From assembly GCA_020052095.1 (NCBI GenBank), contig JAGVPT010000044.1, forward strand, positions 1 through 45,064: DNA of 45,064 nt. Reading direction: 5' to 3'. The stretch's first letter is position 1; each line of letters begins with the position of its first letter. The stretch comes from Bacteroidota bacterium (GTDB taxonomy: Bacteria; Bacteroidota; Ignavibacteria; UBA10030; UBA8401). The position numbers and the translations under genes are program-made. Shown piece by piece: positions 35,789 through 44,792 of the stretch. The notes under the pieces were generated by a model. That model saw only the letters and a list, made by a program, of their open reading frames with translations. It was not told the origin of the DNA and ran no database searches.

Positions 35789-36829
35789 CTACTCTTCTAC
35801 ATATTCCACCGGGACATAAAATGGGCACTTCTCGCATAATTGGGGCAATTTGCCATGCACAAAGTCTTTTCTGATTTCTTTGATCTTGTCAACATTGTGC
35901 TTCATTAACGCTTCCAGATCTTCGTATTTGGAAAGCGAATCAATATATAGCGAATCATGTTCGGTTTCTATGGAGGAGTCGTAGCGGCAATTACACAATC
36001 GTACATCGCCTTTAGCAAGAACACTTACCATATATAACCTCTCACATGGATATACTTTTCTAATCGGGTAAATAGATTTGACTGGATTCCAATCCACTTT
36101 CATATTGCCCACCATGTCTCGCTGAGTAATGTCACCCCCCCACGTATCGAATACACGCAACGGTTCACTGAGGTGCACATGTTCACCAATGTAACGACCA
36201 ATGACAGCTGAATAAAACATACTCTGCTCTAATTCTTCTTTAGTCAAAAATGTGCGCGGTTCAAAAAATATTTGAACGCTAGAGTTTATCTTCTTATGAA
36301 CCTCTAATAACAATCTGATAGATTTTTGAAATTCTGAAAACCTGGGAACGCCAAATAAGGATTCATACAATTGCTCTGAAAATCCAGGCGTCGAGATGAA
36401 GAGATAATCAACTCCAGAGTTGAGTAATCCCTCAATATCGAATCGATACAATTGGATACCGTTTGTAAACGTAGAGACAGTGTCAAAGCCAACTTCCTTC
36501 GCTATTCGAAAGACTTCAATTACATTTTTGTGAGTGAGTATTTCTCCCCCCATGGAAGTCAGATCAAGATGCCTATATCCTTGGGCGATACTTGATCGAG
36601 CTATAGAAGCGAACCATTCAAGGGAGGCAATTTTCTTCTCTCTATAACCTAATCGATAATTACAGAAAATGCACTTAGCATCACAAATGCTCGACACCTC
36701 AATTGTAATGGTTTGTCGTAGTTCTATTTTAGGGCTTGTCGGAAAAAAAAGATTACGCACAGACTTTGCGATAATCCGCAACGGCTGATGAGAAAGGACG
36801 ATTTCTTTTATTGCCTCTTGGAATTTCAT
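35789..36829 (-). CDS. Radical SAM protein with SPASM-like C-terminus
   Basis: This is a 346-residue radical SAM protein. The cluster-binding motif CDAKCIFC (Cys49, 53, 56) follows an ITIEVSS strand. A second cysteine set near the end (RLCNC, CEKCPFY) suggests an auxiliary Fe-S cluster of the SPASM/twitch kind. The ATG at 36829 is chosen over a TTG at 36898, which would overlap the upstream methyltransferase by 44 nt. Radical SAM/SPASM proteins in glycan loci are known for dehydrogenations, epimerisations and peptide modifications. The substrate cannot be predicted. Confidence 0.82.
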   Translation of the reverse strand: MKFQEAIKEIVLSHQPLRIIAKSVRNLFFPTSPKIELRQTITIEVSSICDAKCIFCNYRLGYREKKIASLEWFASIARSSIAQGYRHLDLTSMGGEILTHKNVIEVFRIAKEVGFDTVSTFTNGIQLYRFDIEGLLNSGVDYLFISTPGFSEQLYESLFGVPRFSEFQKSIRLLLEVHKKINSSVQIFFEPRTFLTKEELEQSMFYSAVIGRYIGEHVHLSEPLRVFDTWGGDITQRDMVGNMKVDWNPVKSIYPIRKVYPCERLYMVSVLAKGDVRLCNCRYDSSIETEHDSLYIDSLSKYEDLEALMKHNVDKIKEIRKDFVHGKLPQLCEKCPFYVPVEYVEE

Positions 36830-36854
36830 TCCATTCTTAGAGCTTTCTTGTTCG

Positions 36855-37448
36855 CTACTTGATTCCTTCCATAAAAAGTGATCCTGGCCTATAATCAATC
36901 CGTTCTACATCAGGACACTTGCCTTTGCCAGGTTCCACTCTCTCAACCGTAGTAAATCCTCCCTCTTGCAGCAAAGCCTTCAGGGAAGTGGCGTTGTAAC
37001 TCCAACACATATGATTTTTCTCGCCCATTATTGTCGGCTGGTATATCACGTCCAGAAGATACTCAGGATGGACGGGATCATAACTTTGAATAAGTGTGTC
37101 AAGATCGATAACTGCAACACGAAATACCCCCCTTGGTTTCAAAACCCGATTTACTTCTTTCACACAGAATAACGCACTATGTCTGGAAAAATTATAGAGC
37201 ACGTGCGAGCAGTACACAGCGTCGACAGAATCATTTGCTATTGGAAATCGTTTCACGGCGTTTAAGTAATGCACGTTGCGAAATACACCGTCACGATGCT
37301 GCCAAAAGCGCTTTTGATCCATCGCACCGATGGCGTGCAGTACCGCTGCTAGAAATGGAATACGGGCAATAATAATATGCGGCGTAATGTCGGTGTTGTA
37401 CCATCCATCAAGAGGAACGTCAAAGCAGCCAATGTGAAGTTTGATCAT
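36855..37448 (-). CDS. SAM-dependent methyltransferase-like protein
   Basis: This is a 197-residue protein of the methyltransferase type that starts KLHIGCFDVPLDGWYNTDI (a variant of the KLNLGCG start of Methyltransf_11-like LPS enzymes). It also has AVYCSHVLYNFSRHSAL, EVNRVLKPRGVFRVAVIDLD and a conserved C-terminal half. The GCG of motif I is GCF here, so cofactor binding may be weaker. The ATG at 37448 is used; the frame also has a TTG one codon earlier. It may methylate a glycan sugar. Confidence 0.72.
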   Translation of the reverse strand: MIKLHIGCFDVPLDGWYNTDITPHIIIARIPFLAAVLHAIGAMDQKRFWQHRDGVFRNVHYLNAVKRFPIANDSVDAVYCSHVLYNFSRHSALFCVKEVNRVLKPRGVFRVAVIDLDTLIQSYDPVHPEYLLDVIYQPTIMGEKNHMCWSYNATSLKALLQEGGFTTVERVEPGKGKCPDVERIDYRPGSLFMEGIK

Positions 37449-37528
37449 CAATTCTGGTTTGGTGGAACGTACAGCACGCCTCGGTGAACAGGTTGTCCAT
37501 GGATGAGGATCTCCAATGTGCGCCGAGG

Positions 37529-38041
37529 CTATTTTCTTACAAAATTGTAGATCGTTATGCCAAGCACAATAAGCGTAGCGCTTGTGTTAACGACCGACAG
37601 CACCTCCATCAACGACACAGTTTCCGGAATTCTTTTTACGACGATCATGTCGCCCGGTGTGAGCATCACTGATTGCGATTTACCCTCAAGAATATCCCGA
37701 ACGTTTATTGTCTTTAACATGCGAGCTTTTATTTCTTTCTTCCCCGAAGCGCGATACACAAGCACTTCTTCCAAATTTGATTTATCCCGCGGCCCTCCTG
37801 CGTAGGAGAGCAACTGGATGATATCGGTATTCGTTGAAACGACATACACGCCTTGCTGAGGCACTTCACCCCATAGATTCACCGTCATTGTTACTTCAAA
37901 CGGCTTCGCATAGAAAAAATATCCGGGCCTGCTTTGTTCCGCCTGCTTGGATGTGCTGAGTTCAGTTTGCGTGGAAACCTGCGCAAGCAAATGTGCACTC
38001 ACCGCAATTGTGAGGGAAAAAAGACAGAATACAGTTTTCAT
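37529..38041 (-). CDS. Short SLBB-domain protein, Wza-like fragment or accessory
   Basis: This 170-residue exported protein has a signal peptide (about 1-20, MKTVFCLFSLTIAVSAHLLA). A single SLBB-type domain (about 45-140; VNLWGEVPQQGVYVV, LSYAGGP, MLTPGDMIVV) is followed by a C-terminal hydrophobic segment (about 145-166) and FVRK. Normal Wza-type exporters have a poly-export domain before SLBB repeats and are 350 residues or more. That domain is missing here. The protein follows the Wzc-like gene closely (2-20 nt depending on start). It may be a periplasmic partner of Wzc or a truncated outer-membrane exporter. The ATG at 38041 is chosen; 38047 is an equally possible ATG. Confidence 0.78.
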   Translation of the reverse strand: MKTVFCLFSLTIAVSAHLLAQVSTQTELSTSKQAEQSRPGYFFYAKPFEVTMTVNLWGEVPQQGVYVVSTNTDIIQLLSYAGGPRDKSNLEEVLVYRASGKKEIKARMLKTINVRDILEGKSQSVMLTPGDMIVVKRIPETVSLMEVLSVVNTSATLIVLGITIYNFVRK

Positions 38042-38060
38042 GGACATTCGGGAATTCAAG

Positions 38061-40448
38061 TTATGTTTTTGCCTTGCTGGTGTATTTTTGCTGATAGTAG
38101 TATTCGCCGTGGAGATGGTAGTAACCTCTATGTAATCGGTTCAGCTGATACCCGTTTACGACAATGCCCGCAAGGTTGAGTCGGATTCCTTCAATGATAT
38201 CGACGGCATGTTCCATGCTATCAAATGTCGTTGAATCCGTCTTAACGACAAAAACCACCGCGTCCACCATGGCCACCAGCAATTCCGAATCAGTAAAGAG
38301 GAGAATTGGCGGTGAATCGTACACAACGATGTCGTAGATCTTATCCAGTTCAGTTTTGAGGTTCTTCATCGTTGTAGAACCAATGAGCTCTGTTGGATTC
38401 AGCGGGACCGCACCGCACGGGAGAATGTCCAGGTTCTCGAGAAACGTCTGGCGTATCGCAGTTGAAAGGTCGACTTCACCAAAAAGAACTTCCGTCAATC
38501 CCGGCTCCAGATCGAGTCCAAAGAGTTCATGGATGGCGGGACGGCGCAAATCGATATCAACAAGCAACACCTTCTTTTTTGTCTGGGCGAAGACAATCGC
38601 CAGATTCGAGCTTGTGAGTGACTTACCCTCTTGGGGCGCACCGCTTACCGTCAAAATACTCTTGACCGGCGTGTCTTTCTTCCAATACTGTACACTCGTT
38701 CGTAACCTTCGGTACGAGTCTGCAATTCTTGAGTAAGGGTTGATCGCAGTGATCAAATGGGGATCGATAAGTTGGACGTTGGCGCCGGACCCTTCTTCTC
38801 CACTTCCGCCCCCCGTGCGCTTAGTGCCCCGTTCACCATTCACCGTTCCGCTCACTGCATCGACTCCCACGACGAGGCTGAGAGACTTCTTATCCATTGT
38901 CGGGATCACCGTTAACACGCTCAGACCACGTCGTTTGACATCTTCCGGCTTGTGAATTCGGTCATCGAAATAATTCACAAGAAACGCGGCGCTAATCCCC
39001 AGCACCAAACCGATAAAAAATCCGAAGCCCAGATTCTTGGGAATATTGGGAGACACGTGCGTGATCGGCGGGACCGCCCGCTGCAAAATATCGACGTACC
39101 CAAACTCCGATTGCTCAGCGATCAGAGCAGATTGGTATTTTTCTTCCACGGCGACAAATACTTTTTCCAGGGTCATTTTTGCCCGCTGCAAGCGGGCATA
39201 TTCGATGTTCATTTTCGGTATCTCCTGGAATCGTGCTTCGTTTTGCTCGATGCCGTTTACCAGGGCGTTTCTTCGAACTTCCAACGACTGCAGTCGCATC
39301 CGTGAGTCGGAAATCTTATTGTTGAGGTCTTTTGCCAGATCCCGGTTCTCAAGATTTCTTTTAGGAGCCGTTGTGCTCGTCCCCATTCGCTCGTTTATTT
39401 TCTTCCGCAGCTCTGCAATCTGGCCGTCGATCTCGGCGATCCTCTTGCTTACCAATTCTTGATTCTCGGCGCCAACATTCTGTTCTCTGACAAAGTCGCG
39501 TTGTTGTTCAAGCGAGGCTATTTGTTCGAGGATCTTTGTCACTTCCAAGCTGGTGACCATATCCATAATGCGCTTGCTGTCTGCATCTATCTCCAGTTCC
39601 TCGCTTTTCGGCAGCGTCGCTTTTAGATCTGCCAATTTCCTTTCGTACGTCTGGATTGTGTTTCTCACGGTCACGATTTCTATGTCCGCTTCATCACGTT
39701 GCGCCTCTAAGCTTGAGATGGCGCGTACCACAGATTGACCTTCTTCGTCAATCGCTCCGTGCACTTCAATGTAATGACGAAGAGAATCCTCAACAGCGTC
39801 CAGCGAAATTTTCTTGGACAGCATCGTTCGTTCCAGAAACTCGCGCGTTGATCGCAACTGCTTACGGCTATTGTTGATGTTGTTCTCGTAGTATGCGTCT
39901 GAAAATGCGTTTGCAATAATTGCAGCTTCCTTCGGGTCGGCGCCTTGTGAGCTGACAAAGATAACATCGGAGGCCTTGTCCGGGTCAACCAGCAGCGATG
40001 CGTCGAGGCGACCTATGATGACTTCGTTGTGCGCAAAGGAACCGAAGGCGAGTTCGTCATCAACCGGCCTGAGAATTTCCAGCGTGTCGTAGCTGCCTAA
40101 CGTCGCCACAGGGTTTTTCTTGAGCTTGGCCAAAACCTCTTCGGCGATGACACGAGATTTGAGAATGCCGATTTCTTTCATGAGGTTTCGCGTCGATCCG
40201 GCCAGGCTCGATAAATCGAACGAACCCATCATTTCGTTCTTGGACCTACTGCTCACCTGAACTATCGCTGTGGCTTCATAAATGAATTCCCCCAGGTATG
40301 TAAACAAAACAGCGCCTGCGAAAACCGTCATGGTCAATCCCGCAATGATGCCCTTCCAACGGTCGAGAATCTCGATATAATCGCGAAGACTCAGCTCGAG
40401 AGTCGGCGCCGATTTGGGTTTGTGATTACCTTGTGACCTTGAAGGCAT
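38061..40448 (-). CDS. wzc: Wzc-like polysaccharide co-polymerase with C-terminal BY-kinase
   Basis: This 795-residue inner-membrane protein controls chain length and export. The N-terminal Wzz domain has TM1 at about 33-52, a long coiled-coil periplasmic region (about 190-445) and TM2 at about 473-492, preceded by the PNIPKN turn. The cytoplasmic BY-kinase (about 560-795) has Walker A GAPQEGKS (603-610), A' LLVDIDLRRP and Walker B YDIVVYDSPP. Its C-terminal tyrosine cluster (GYYHLHGEYYYQQKY) is the autophosphorylation site. A low-complexity linker (about 532-558) separates the two parts. The probable cognate phosphatase is at 5658-6128, at the far end of the locus. Confidence 0.93.
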   Translation of the reverse strand: MPSRSQGNHKPKSAPTLELSLRDYIEILDRWKGIIAGLTMTVFAGAVLFTYLGEFIYEATAIVQVSSRSKNEMMGSFDLSSLAGSTRNLMKEIGILKSRVIAEEVLAKLKKNPVATLGSYDTLEILRPVDDELAFGSFAHNEVIIGRLDASLLVDPDKASDVIFVSSQGADPKEAAIIANAFSDAYYENNINNSRKQLRSTREFLERTMLSKKISLDAVEDSLRHYIEVHGAIDEEGQSVVRAISSLEAQRDEADIEIVTVRNTIQTYERKLADLKATLPKSEELEIDADSKRIMDMVTSLEVTKILEQIASLEQQRDFVREQNVGAENQELVSKRIAEIDGQIAELRKKINERMGTSTTAPKRNLENRDLAKDLNNKISDSRMRLQSLEVRRNALVNGIEQNEARFQEIPKMNIEYARLQRAKMTLEKVFVAVEEKYQSALIAEQSEFGYVDILQRAVPPITHVSPNIPKNLGFGFFIGLVLGISAAFLVNYFDDRIHKPEDVKRRGLSVLTVIPTMDKKSLSLVVGVDAVSGTVNGERGTKRTGGGSGEEGSGANVQLIDPHLITAINPYSRIADSYRRLRTSVQYWKKDTPVKSILTVSGAPQEGKSLTSSNLAIVFAQTKKKVLLVDIDLRRPAIHELFGLDLEPGLTEVLFGEVDLSTAIRQTFLENLDILPCGAVPLNPTELIGSTTMKNLKTELDKIYDIVVYDSPPILLFTDSELLVAMVDAVVFVVKTDSTTFDSMEHAVDIIEGIRLNLAGIVVNGYQLNRLHRGYYHLHGEYYYQQKYTSKAKT

Positions 40449-40514
40449 GACGAGAGAGAATAGATATTGTGAAATAAACTAAGGATTCATCCATGTTCTG
40501 CTTGCTATTTGTTA

Positions 40515-41888
40515 CTACCTCCCTTTACCGAACAGCATAATGTGGATTGTTTTCAACATAATATCGATATCCAACAAAAGAGAATAATGGGAAATATAAT
40601 AGAGATCGTACTGCAATTTTTCCACGGTATCAGTGATGTTTTCGCCGTAAGAATAATTCACCTGGGCCCATCCTGTGATGCCAGGTTTTACCAGGTGTCG
40701 GAAGTGATAATAGTTAATTTTCTGCTCATATTCACGGGTTACTTCAAACCATTCTGCGCGAGGTCCTATCATGCTCATTTCACCCTTGAGAACATTCCAC
40801 AATTGCGGCAATTCGTCCAATCGGGAGAGCCGCAGTAACTTGCCCACGCGAGTGACCCGCGGGTCTCGCTCACGCACGTACTTGTCGAGGGAACTGGAGT
40901 CTTGATACATTGTCCGAAACTTGTACATCGTGAACGGAATTTCATTCTTTCCAATCCGCATCTGTTTGAAGATAGCCGGTCCCCGGCTCTCCACGCGGAT
41001 CAGGATACCGATGATGATCATGAGCGGGATAAAAATAATCGAATTCACCACTGCAATCCCGATGTCAAGCATCCGCTTCAAACGGCTGTACCAGGGATTC
41101 CGGACCAAAAGAAGGTCGCCTTCAAACAGCCACCACTTATTGAGGACAAAAATCGGGACTTTCCGAAAATTGTCTTCCAGAAATGTTCTGCTCGGAATCA
41201 AAGGCACGCTACTAAAATGCAATGTTACCAACTGTCGAAAAATTTCATCGTTCAGTGACGATTTATCTTCTGTCAGGATAATCCCGTCGCAATCGCCTTT
41301 CATGAGGCGCAATTTGCTGAGAACATCCCCCTCGATCGCCGGAGATCCGTTGCCGCAGATCGGGGCGCCAATTTTTTTCCCGCTCAAATCAGCGAACCGG
41401 ACATATTGATCTTTAGGAGTCTCGGCGTACGTGCGGTACAACTCCTGCGCAGTCTCATCCGTTCCAAGAACAAGATAGAATCTCTTTCGCCTCACTTCCG
41501 CAAGACGAGAATTGATCATCCTCCGGATGAAGAGCGACACAAGGAGGAACGAGAGAAAGCTTGCCGGCAAAACGCTGCGGCTGAATTGCAGCGACGGTTT
41601 GTAACTAAAAATATACACTACCACAATCGTCGACACAACGATGATGACGACCGCCAGAATGAACTGGCTGGTGAACTGCAAACTGCGCATATCCGTATCG
41701 AGGCTATACGCCCCGATCGCGTCGAGCACCAGCCACGTTAAGACCATCGGAAGTACTGCGCGATACCAGTATTCGGTAACAAAATCCACCTCGGCGCGCA
41801 GTAGACTTAGAATAAAAAATATCCCGAAGAGCGTAATGCCGTCGATCAACATTAGCGTCCATTTGAACAATGTTTTTGATCTATACAT
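40515..41888 (-). CDS. Polyprenyl-phosphate sugar-1-phosphate transferase (WbaP/WcaJ-like)
   Basis: This 457-residue membrane enzyme starts glycan synthesis by moving a sugar-1-phosphate from a nucleotide sugar to undecaprenyl phosphate. It has four N-terminal helices (about 9-130), a CoA-binding-like middle domain (about 135-265), a re-entrant helix (about 280-302) and the catalytic PGT domain. Hallmarks are KFRTMY, DELPQLWNVLKGEMSMIGPR and KPGITGWAQVNYSYG near the end. The length matches WcaJ/WbaP homologues. It lies 67 nt upstream of the wzc-like gene in the operon. The donor is probably UDP-glucose or UDP-galactose, by family. Confidence 0.93.
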   Translation of the reverse strand: MYRSKTLFKWTLMLIDGITLFGIFFILSLLRAEVDFVTEYWYRAVLPMVLTWLVLDAIGAYSLDTDMRSLQFTSQFILAVVIIVVSTIVVVYIFSYKPSLQFSRSVLPASFLSFLLVSLFIRRMINSRLAEVRRKRFYLVLGTDETAQELYRTYAETPKDQYVRFADLSGKKIGAPICGNGSPAIEGDVLSKLRLMKGDCDGIILTEDKSSLNDEIFRQLVTLHFSSVPLIPSRTFLEDNFRKVPIFVLNKWWLFEGDLLLVRNPWYSRLKRMLDIGIAVVNSIIFIPLMIIIGILIRVESRGPAIFKQMRIGKNEIPFTMYKFRTMYQDSSSLDKYVRERDPRVTRVGKLLRLSRLDELPQLWNVLKGEMSMIGPRAEWFEVTREYEQKINYYHFRHLVKPGITGWAQVNYSYGENITDTVEKLQYDLYYISHYSLLLDIDIMLKTIHIMLFGKGR

Positions 41889-41891
41889 AGT

Positions 41892-42689
41892 TCATTGTTC
41901 TCTCATAGATTCATCGTTCACAGCACTTCGCGAAAGCGTAAATTTCTGATGAAGGACATGATAGAGAAAAATCGGAGTCGACACAAAATTGCGCCGCCAC
42001 ATCCTATGGGGCTCCCGGAGTAACCGCGGGAGCCATTCCAGTCCGATACTCTGCGCTGCCGTCGACGCCCTCTTTTTTGTCCCCGCAAAATAGTCGAACA
42101 CCGCACCCACCGCGGCGATGAGGGGGACGTCGAGACGACGGCGATGCTGCTGCACCCATTTTTCTTGTTTCGGAGCCGTCATCCCAATCCAAAGAACAGT
42201 CGGTCCCGCCCGGTTTACACTTTCAATAATTCGGTCATTCTCAACAGCAGAAAATTCTTTATCGAAAGGCGGTGCATAAACGCCGCGCACCTCAATATTG
42301 GTATAGGTGCGGGCCATTCGGGATTTTATCTTCTCCAAGACTTCATTCGATGATCCGAGAAAAAAGAATGATCTGCCCGGCAACGCATTCCATCGCTCGG
42401 CAATTCCTGCCATCACGTCAGATCCCGTAATCCTCTTATGAATTGCCCCGTCCAACAACCTCGATGCAAGCACAATTCCCGCGCCATCCGGAACCAGTAC
42501 GTCCGCTCCACGTAGTGCACTTAAAAAAAGCGGATCATCATTCGCGACCACCAGCGAATGCGGATTTGCGCAAAACAGCGTCGACCCTCTAACTCCGGCA
42601 GCGATTCCAGCATCAATGGTGTCGAGTATCTCCGGCAACTGGTTCGTGTGGACCTGGACATTCCAAATATGTTCGCGCTGTAATTCCAT
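41892..42689 (-). CDS. WecG/TagA/CpsF-family glycosyltransferase (GT26)
   Basis: This 265-residue member of the GT26 family has the signature features FCANPHSLVVANDD, VPDGAGIVLASRLLDG, RITGSDVM, and IGMTAPKQEKWV near residue 170. The C-terminal YHVLHQ part is a probable membrane-contact helix. Such enzymes add the second sugar to undecaprenyl-diphosphate-linked monosaccharides (N-acetylmannosaminuronic acid or ManNAc in known cases). It stands 3 nt before the chain-initiating transferase gene, which fits a second-step role. Confidence 0.9.
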   Translation of the reverse strand: MELQREHIWNVQVHTNQLPEILDTIDAGIAAGVRGSTLFCANPHSLVVANDDPLFLSALRGADVLVPDGAGIVLASRLLDGAIHKRITGSDVMAGIAERWNALPGRSFFFLGSSNEVLEKIKSRMARTYTNIEVRGVYAPPFDKEFSAVENDRIIESVNRAGPTVLWIGMTAPKQEKWVQQHRRRLDVPLIAAVGAVFDYFAGTKKRASTAAQSIGLEWLPRLLREPHRMWRRNFVSTPIFLYHVLHQKFTLSRSAVNDESMREQ

Positions 42690-42695
42690 TATCCA

Positions 42696-43910
42696 TCAAT
42701 TTAGTTTCGCTCCCCGGTGCGCAGCAGCCGACGCATATATGCTCATCAAAATATCGTAGTTCTTCCCGGCTGTGTATTTCGAATCAAATTCCTGTTTCGC
42801 CTGAACTCCTAATATACGAAGCTGTTTATCCCCAGCAAACAAGGGCTGCACCGAAGCGAGGAGACTTTCCGCATCTCCCGGAACAAACAGCGTGCCTGTT
42901 CGATTCTCTGCAATCAGGTGCGGGAGAGATCCAATGTTCGATGCGGCGATAGGAACGCCGTAGGCATAAGCTTCTTGAACAACCATGGGGAATCCTTCAA
43001 AACAAAGCGACGGAAGGATCAGCAGCTTTGCGGACGAGAGCCTCCTCATCGCTTCCGCATGGGACAAGTTTCCTAAGAACGAAATCGAGCTTGCAGCTTC
43101 TGAGTTGCGTGCAGCGCTCATTAACTCGTCTCTCATCGGTCCGTCTCCGATAATTTCCAATGGCGCCGCGTTCTTTCCCCACTTCTTCCACGAATCGATA
43201 AGAATATGAATTCCTTTGGCGGTATACAGCCTTCCAATAAACACCGCTTTAGATTCGCGTTGTTGCCACGGGAGCGGGTCCGGCGGATTTTCAAGAAACT
43301 GGGGTTTCACAAAGAGAGATGCTTCCGGTATCCCAAATTGGACCATTTTCTCCCTTTGAAACTCCGTCAATGTAATAAAGGCGTCGACGTTCTTCTTCCA
43401 GGTATTCCTCGCGCTGTGCAGTGCAATCATAAGCGACACGGGCAATGTTGCGACTCTGCTGTCGCGATAACATCCGTATCGCAAAGCAGGCAGCACGCTT
43501 TTCTTGTCCAAACAGAGCGTACAAGGCTCATCCTTTCTGAGCGCAGTGGCCGCTGAGCACCCGATCCGGTAGTTGTGCAGTGTCATTACCGTGGGAATAT
43601 TGAGATCGCTAGTCGCGTACAGCACAGACGGTGATAGAATTGGAAAGGTATTATGCACGTGAACGATCTCGGGTCTTATTTTGCGCAGTGCCGATTTCAG
43701 TTTGCGCAAACTGACGGGATTCCATACGGTGCCCAGAGCACCCCTCACTGTTCCGTAAAGTCCTTGGTGAAGCAATTCATCGCTGTTGCGGGTAAATTCA
43801 ACGATCGAGTGTCCACGATTGCGAAGAAGACTTGCTTCCGATATAAATGCAGTGTTTTCGCCGCTTGGTGCCGTTGAGCCGTAAAAATTATGGACGAGGA
43901 GAATTTTCAC
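42696..43910 (-). CDS. GT4-family glycosyltransferase
   Basis: This 404-residue GT-B enzyme starts MKILLVHNFYGSTAPSGEN. A cysteine-containing insert in the first domain (CTLC with GCYRDS, about 130-150) marks a known GT4 subtype. AVFIGRLYTAKGIHILIDSW opens the second domain, and EX7E lies in CFEGFPMVVQEAYA. The start is a GTG at 43910. Only 13 nt separate it from the deacetylase gene, so they are co-transcribed. It may build the first branch sugars; donor unknown. Confidence 0.9.
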   Translation of the reverse strand: MKILLVHNFYGSTAPSGENTAFISEASLLRNRGHSIVEFTRNSDELLHQGLYGTVRGALGTVWNPVSLRKLKSALRKIRPEIVHVHNTFPILSPSVLYATSDLNIPTVMTLHNYRIGCSAATALRKDEPCTLCLDKKSVLPALRYGCYRDSRVATLPVSLMIALHSARNTWKKNVDAFITLTEFQREKMVQFGIPEASLFVKPQFLENPPDPLPWQQRESKAVFIGRLYTAKGIHILIDSWKKWGKNAAPLEIIGDGPMRDELMSAARNSEAASSISFLGNLSHAEAMRRLSSAKLLILPSLCFEGFPMVVQEAYAYGVPIAASNIGSLPHLIAENRTGTLFVPGDAESLLASVQPLFAGDKQLRILGVQAKQEFDSKYTAGKNYDILMSIYASAAAHRGAKLN

Positions 43911-43923
43911 AAACAGGAAATAA

Positions 43924-44700
43924 TTACGAAGCTAATTGGACCGATGGCGCATGGTCCATCAACCACTTTTTGACAAACAGGCGGTACCGCTGCACTCGAT
44001 ATTTCCTCAAATTCCATTTGCTGAACATAGATGTCGGATCATTCAAATCGTCGCAATACATCCTGAATAATACTCCGTCGATACCATCCCAGGACCTATT
44101 GTCTCCTGCGCCGACTGCGAAACTGTATTTGAATTGTTTCCGGACATGCTTCACAATCGAAGCATTAAATCTCCCATAAGGGTAGACGAACGCATCCACT
44201 TCTTTCTGCAGTTTTTCTTGAAGTATCTCTTTTGAATCTGCAAGCTCGGCTTCGACATCAGGAGATTGAAGCAAATTGCAGTGAGAGTAAGAATGAGATG
44301 CAATTTTCACATTTCCGCTGTTGCTGATTTCCAACAACTCTTCCCATGAACAGAATGGAATCGATTTTGAAAACGTATCGCCGAGCATCATCTCGTCAAC
44401 AGCCACATGCAAGCGCACGTGGGGCGCAACGCGGTTGGCGGAATCTACGATAAACTTCGTCGAAACAGCAAGAACGACGCGAATCCCAATTCTTTTGATT
44501 AACGGAAACGCATAAGAATAGAAGCTGTAACTTGCATCATCAAAAACCAGGCAGACGTTTACAGCGTCCTCTATTAACGGCTCGCCTGGCAATACGACAT
44601 TGAAATTGTCTTTAATGTATTGAAAATGTTTCTCAAGGATCGGCAACGAATTGGAGAGCTTATCAGCACCAACATGATGGTACATACAGCACAATAACAT
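43924..44700 (-). CDS. Polysaccharide deacetylase (NodB/CE4) family protein
   Basis: This 258-residue protein of the NodB-homology family starts LLCCMYHHVG, typical of the class. Motif 1 is VFDDASYS (Asp54-Asp55; TFDDG in most members, here Ala for Gly). Motif 2 is SHSYSH (His136 and His140, metal ligands) and motif 3 is FVYPYGRFN. The Asp-His-His triad is intact, so metal-dependent de-N-acetylation is plausible. No signal peptide is seen, which suggests a cytoplasmic substrate such as a lipid-linked sugar. It is the first gene after the promoter at 44762-44792. Confidence 0.85.
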   Translation of the reverse strand: MLLCCMYHHVGADKLSNSLPILEKHFQYIKDNFNVVLPGEPLIEDAVNVCLVFDDASYSFYSYAFPLIKRIGIRVVLAVSTKFIVDSANRVAPHVRLHVAVDEMMLGDTFSKSIPFCSWEELLEISNSGNVKIASHSYSHCNLLQSPDVEAELADSKEILQEKLQKEVDAFVYPYGRFNASIVKHVRKQFKYSFAVGAGDNRSWDGIDGVLFRMYCDDLNDPTSMFSKWNLRKYRVQRYRLFVKKWLMDHAPSVQLAS

Positions 44701-44761
44701 GCAGGCTCCCAGAAGTATGAAGGTTGGCTATTTCGAGCCATTTGTGGCATTCATGTTGGCT

Positions 44762-44792
44762 CAAATATACATTATATAATGCTATTAACAAA
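44762..44792 (-). promoter_or_regulatory. Bacteroidota-type promoter for the minus-strand operon
   Basis: On the minus strand TTTG (44789-44792) is followed by 19 nt and TATATTTG (44762-44769). This matches the Bacteroidota sigma consensus TTTG-N19-TAnnTTTG exactly. It lies about 60 nt upstream of the first gene of the minus-strand array, so it is the best candidate for the main promoter of the polysaccharide operon. Confidence 0.72.
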
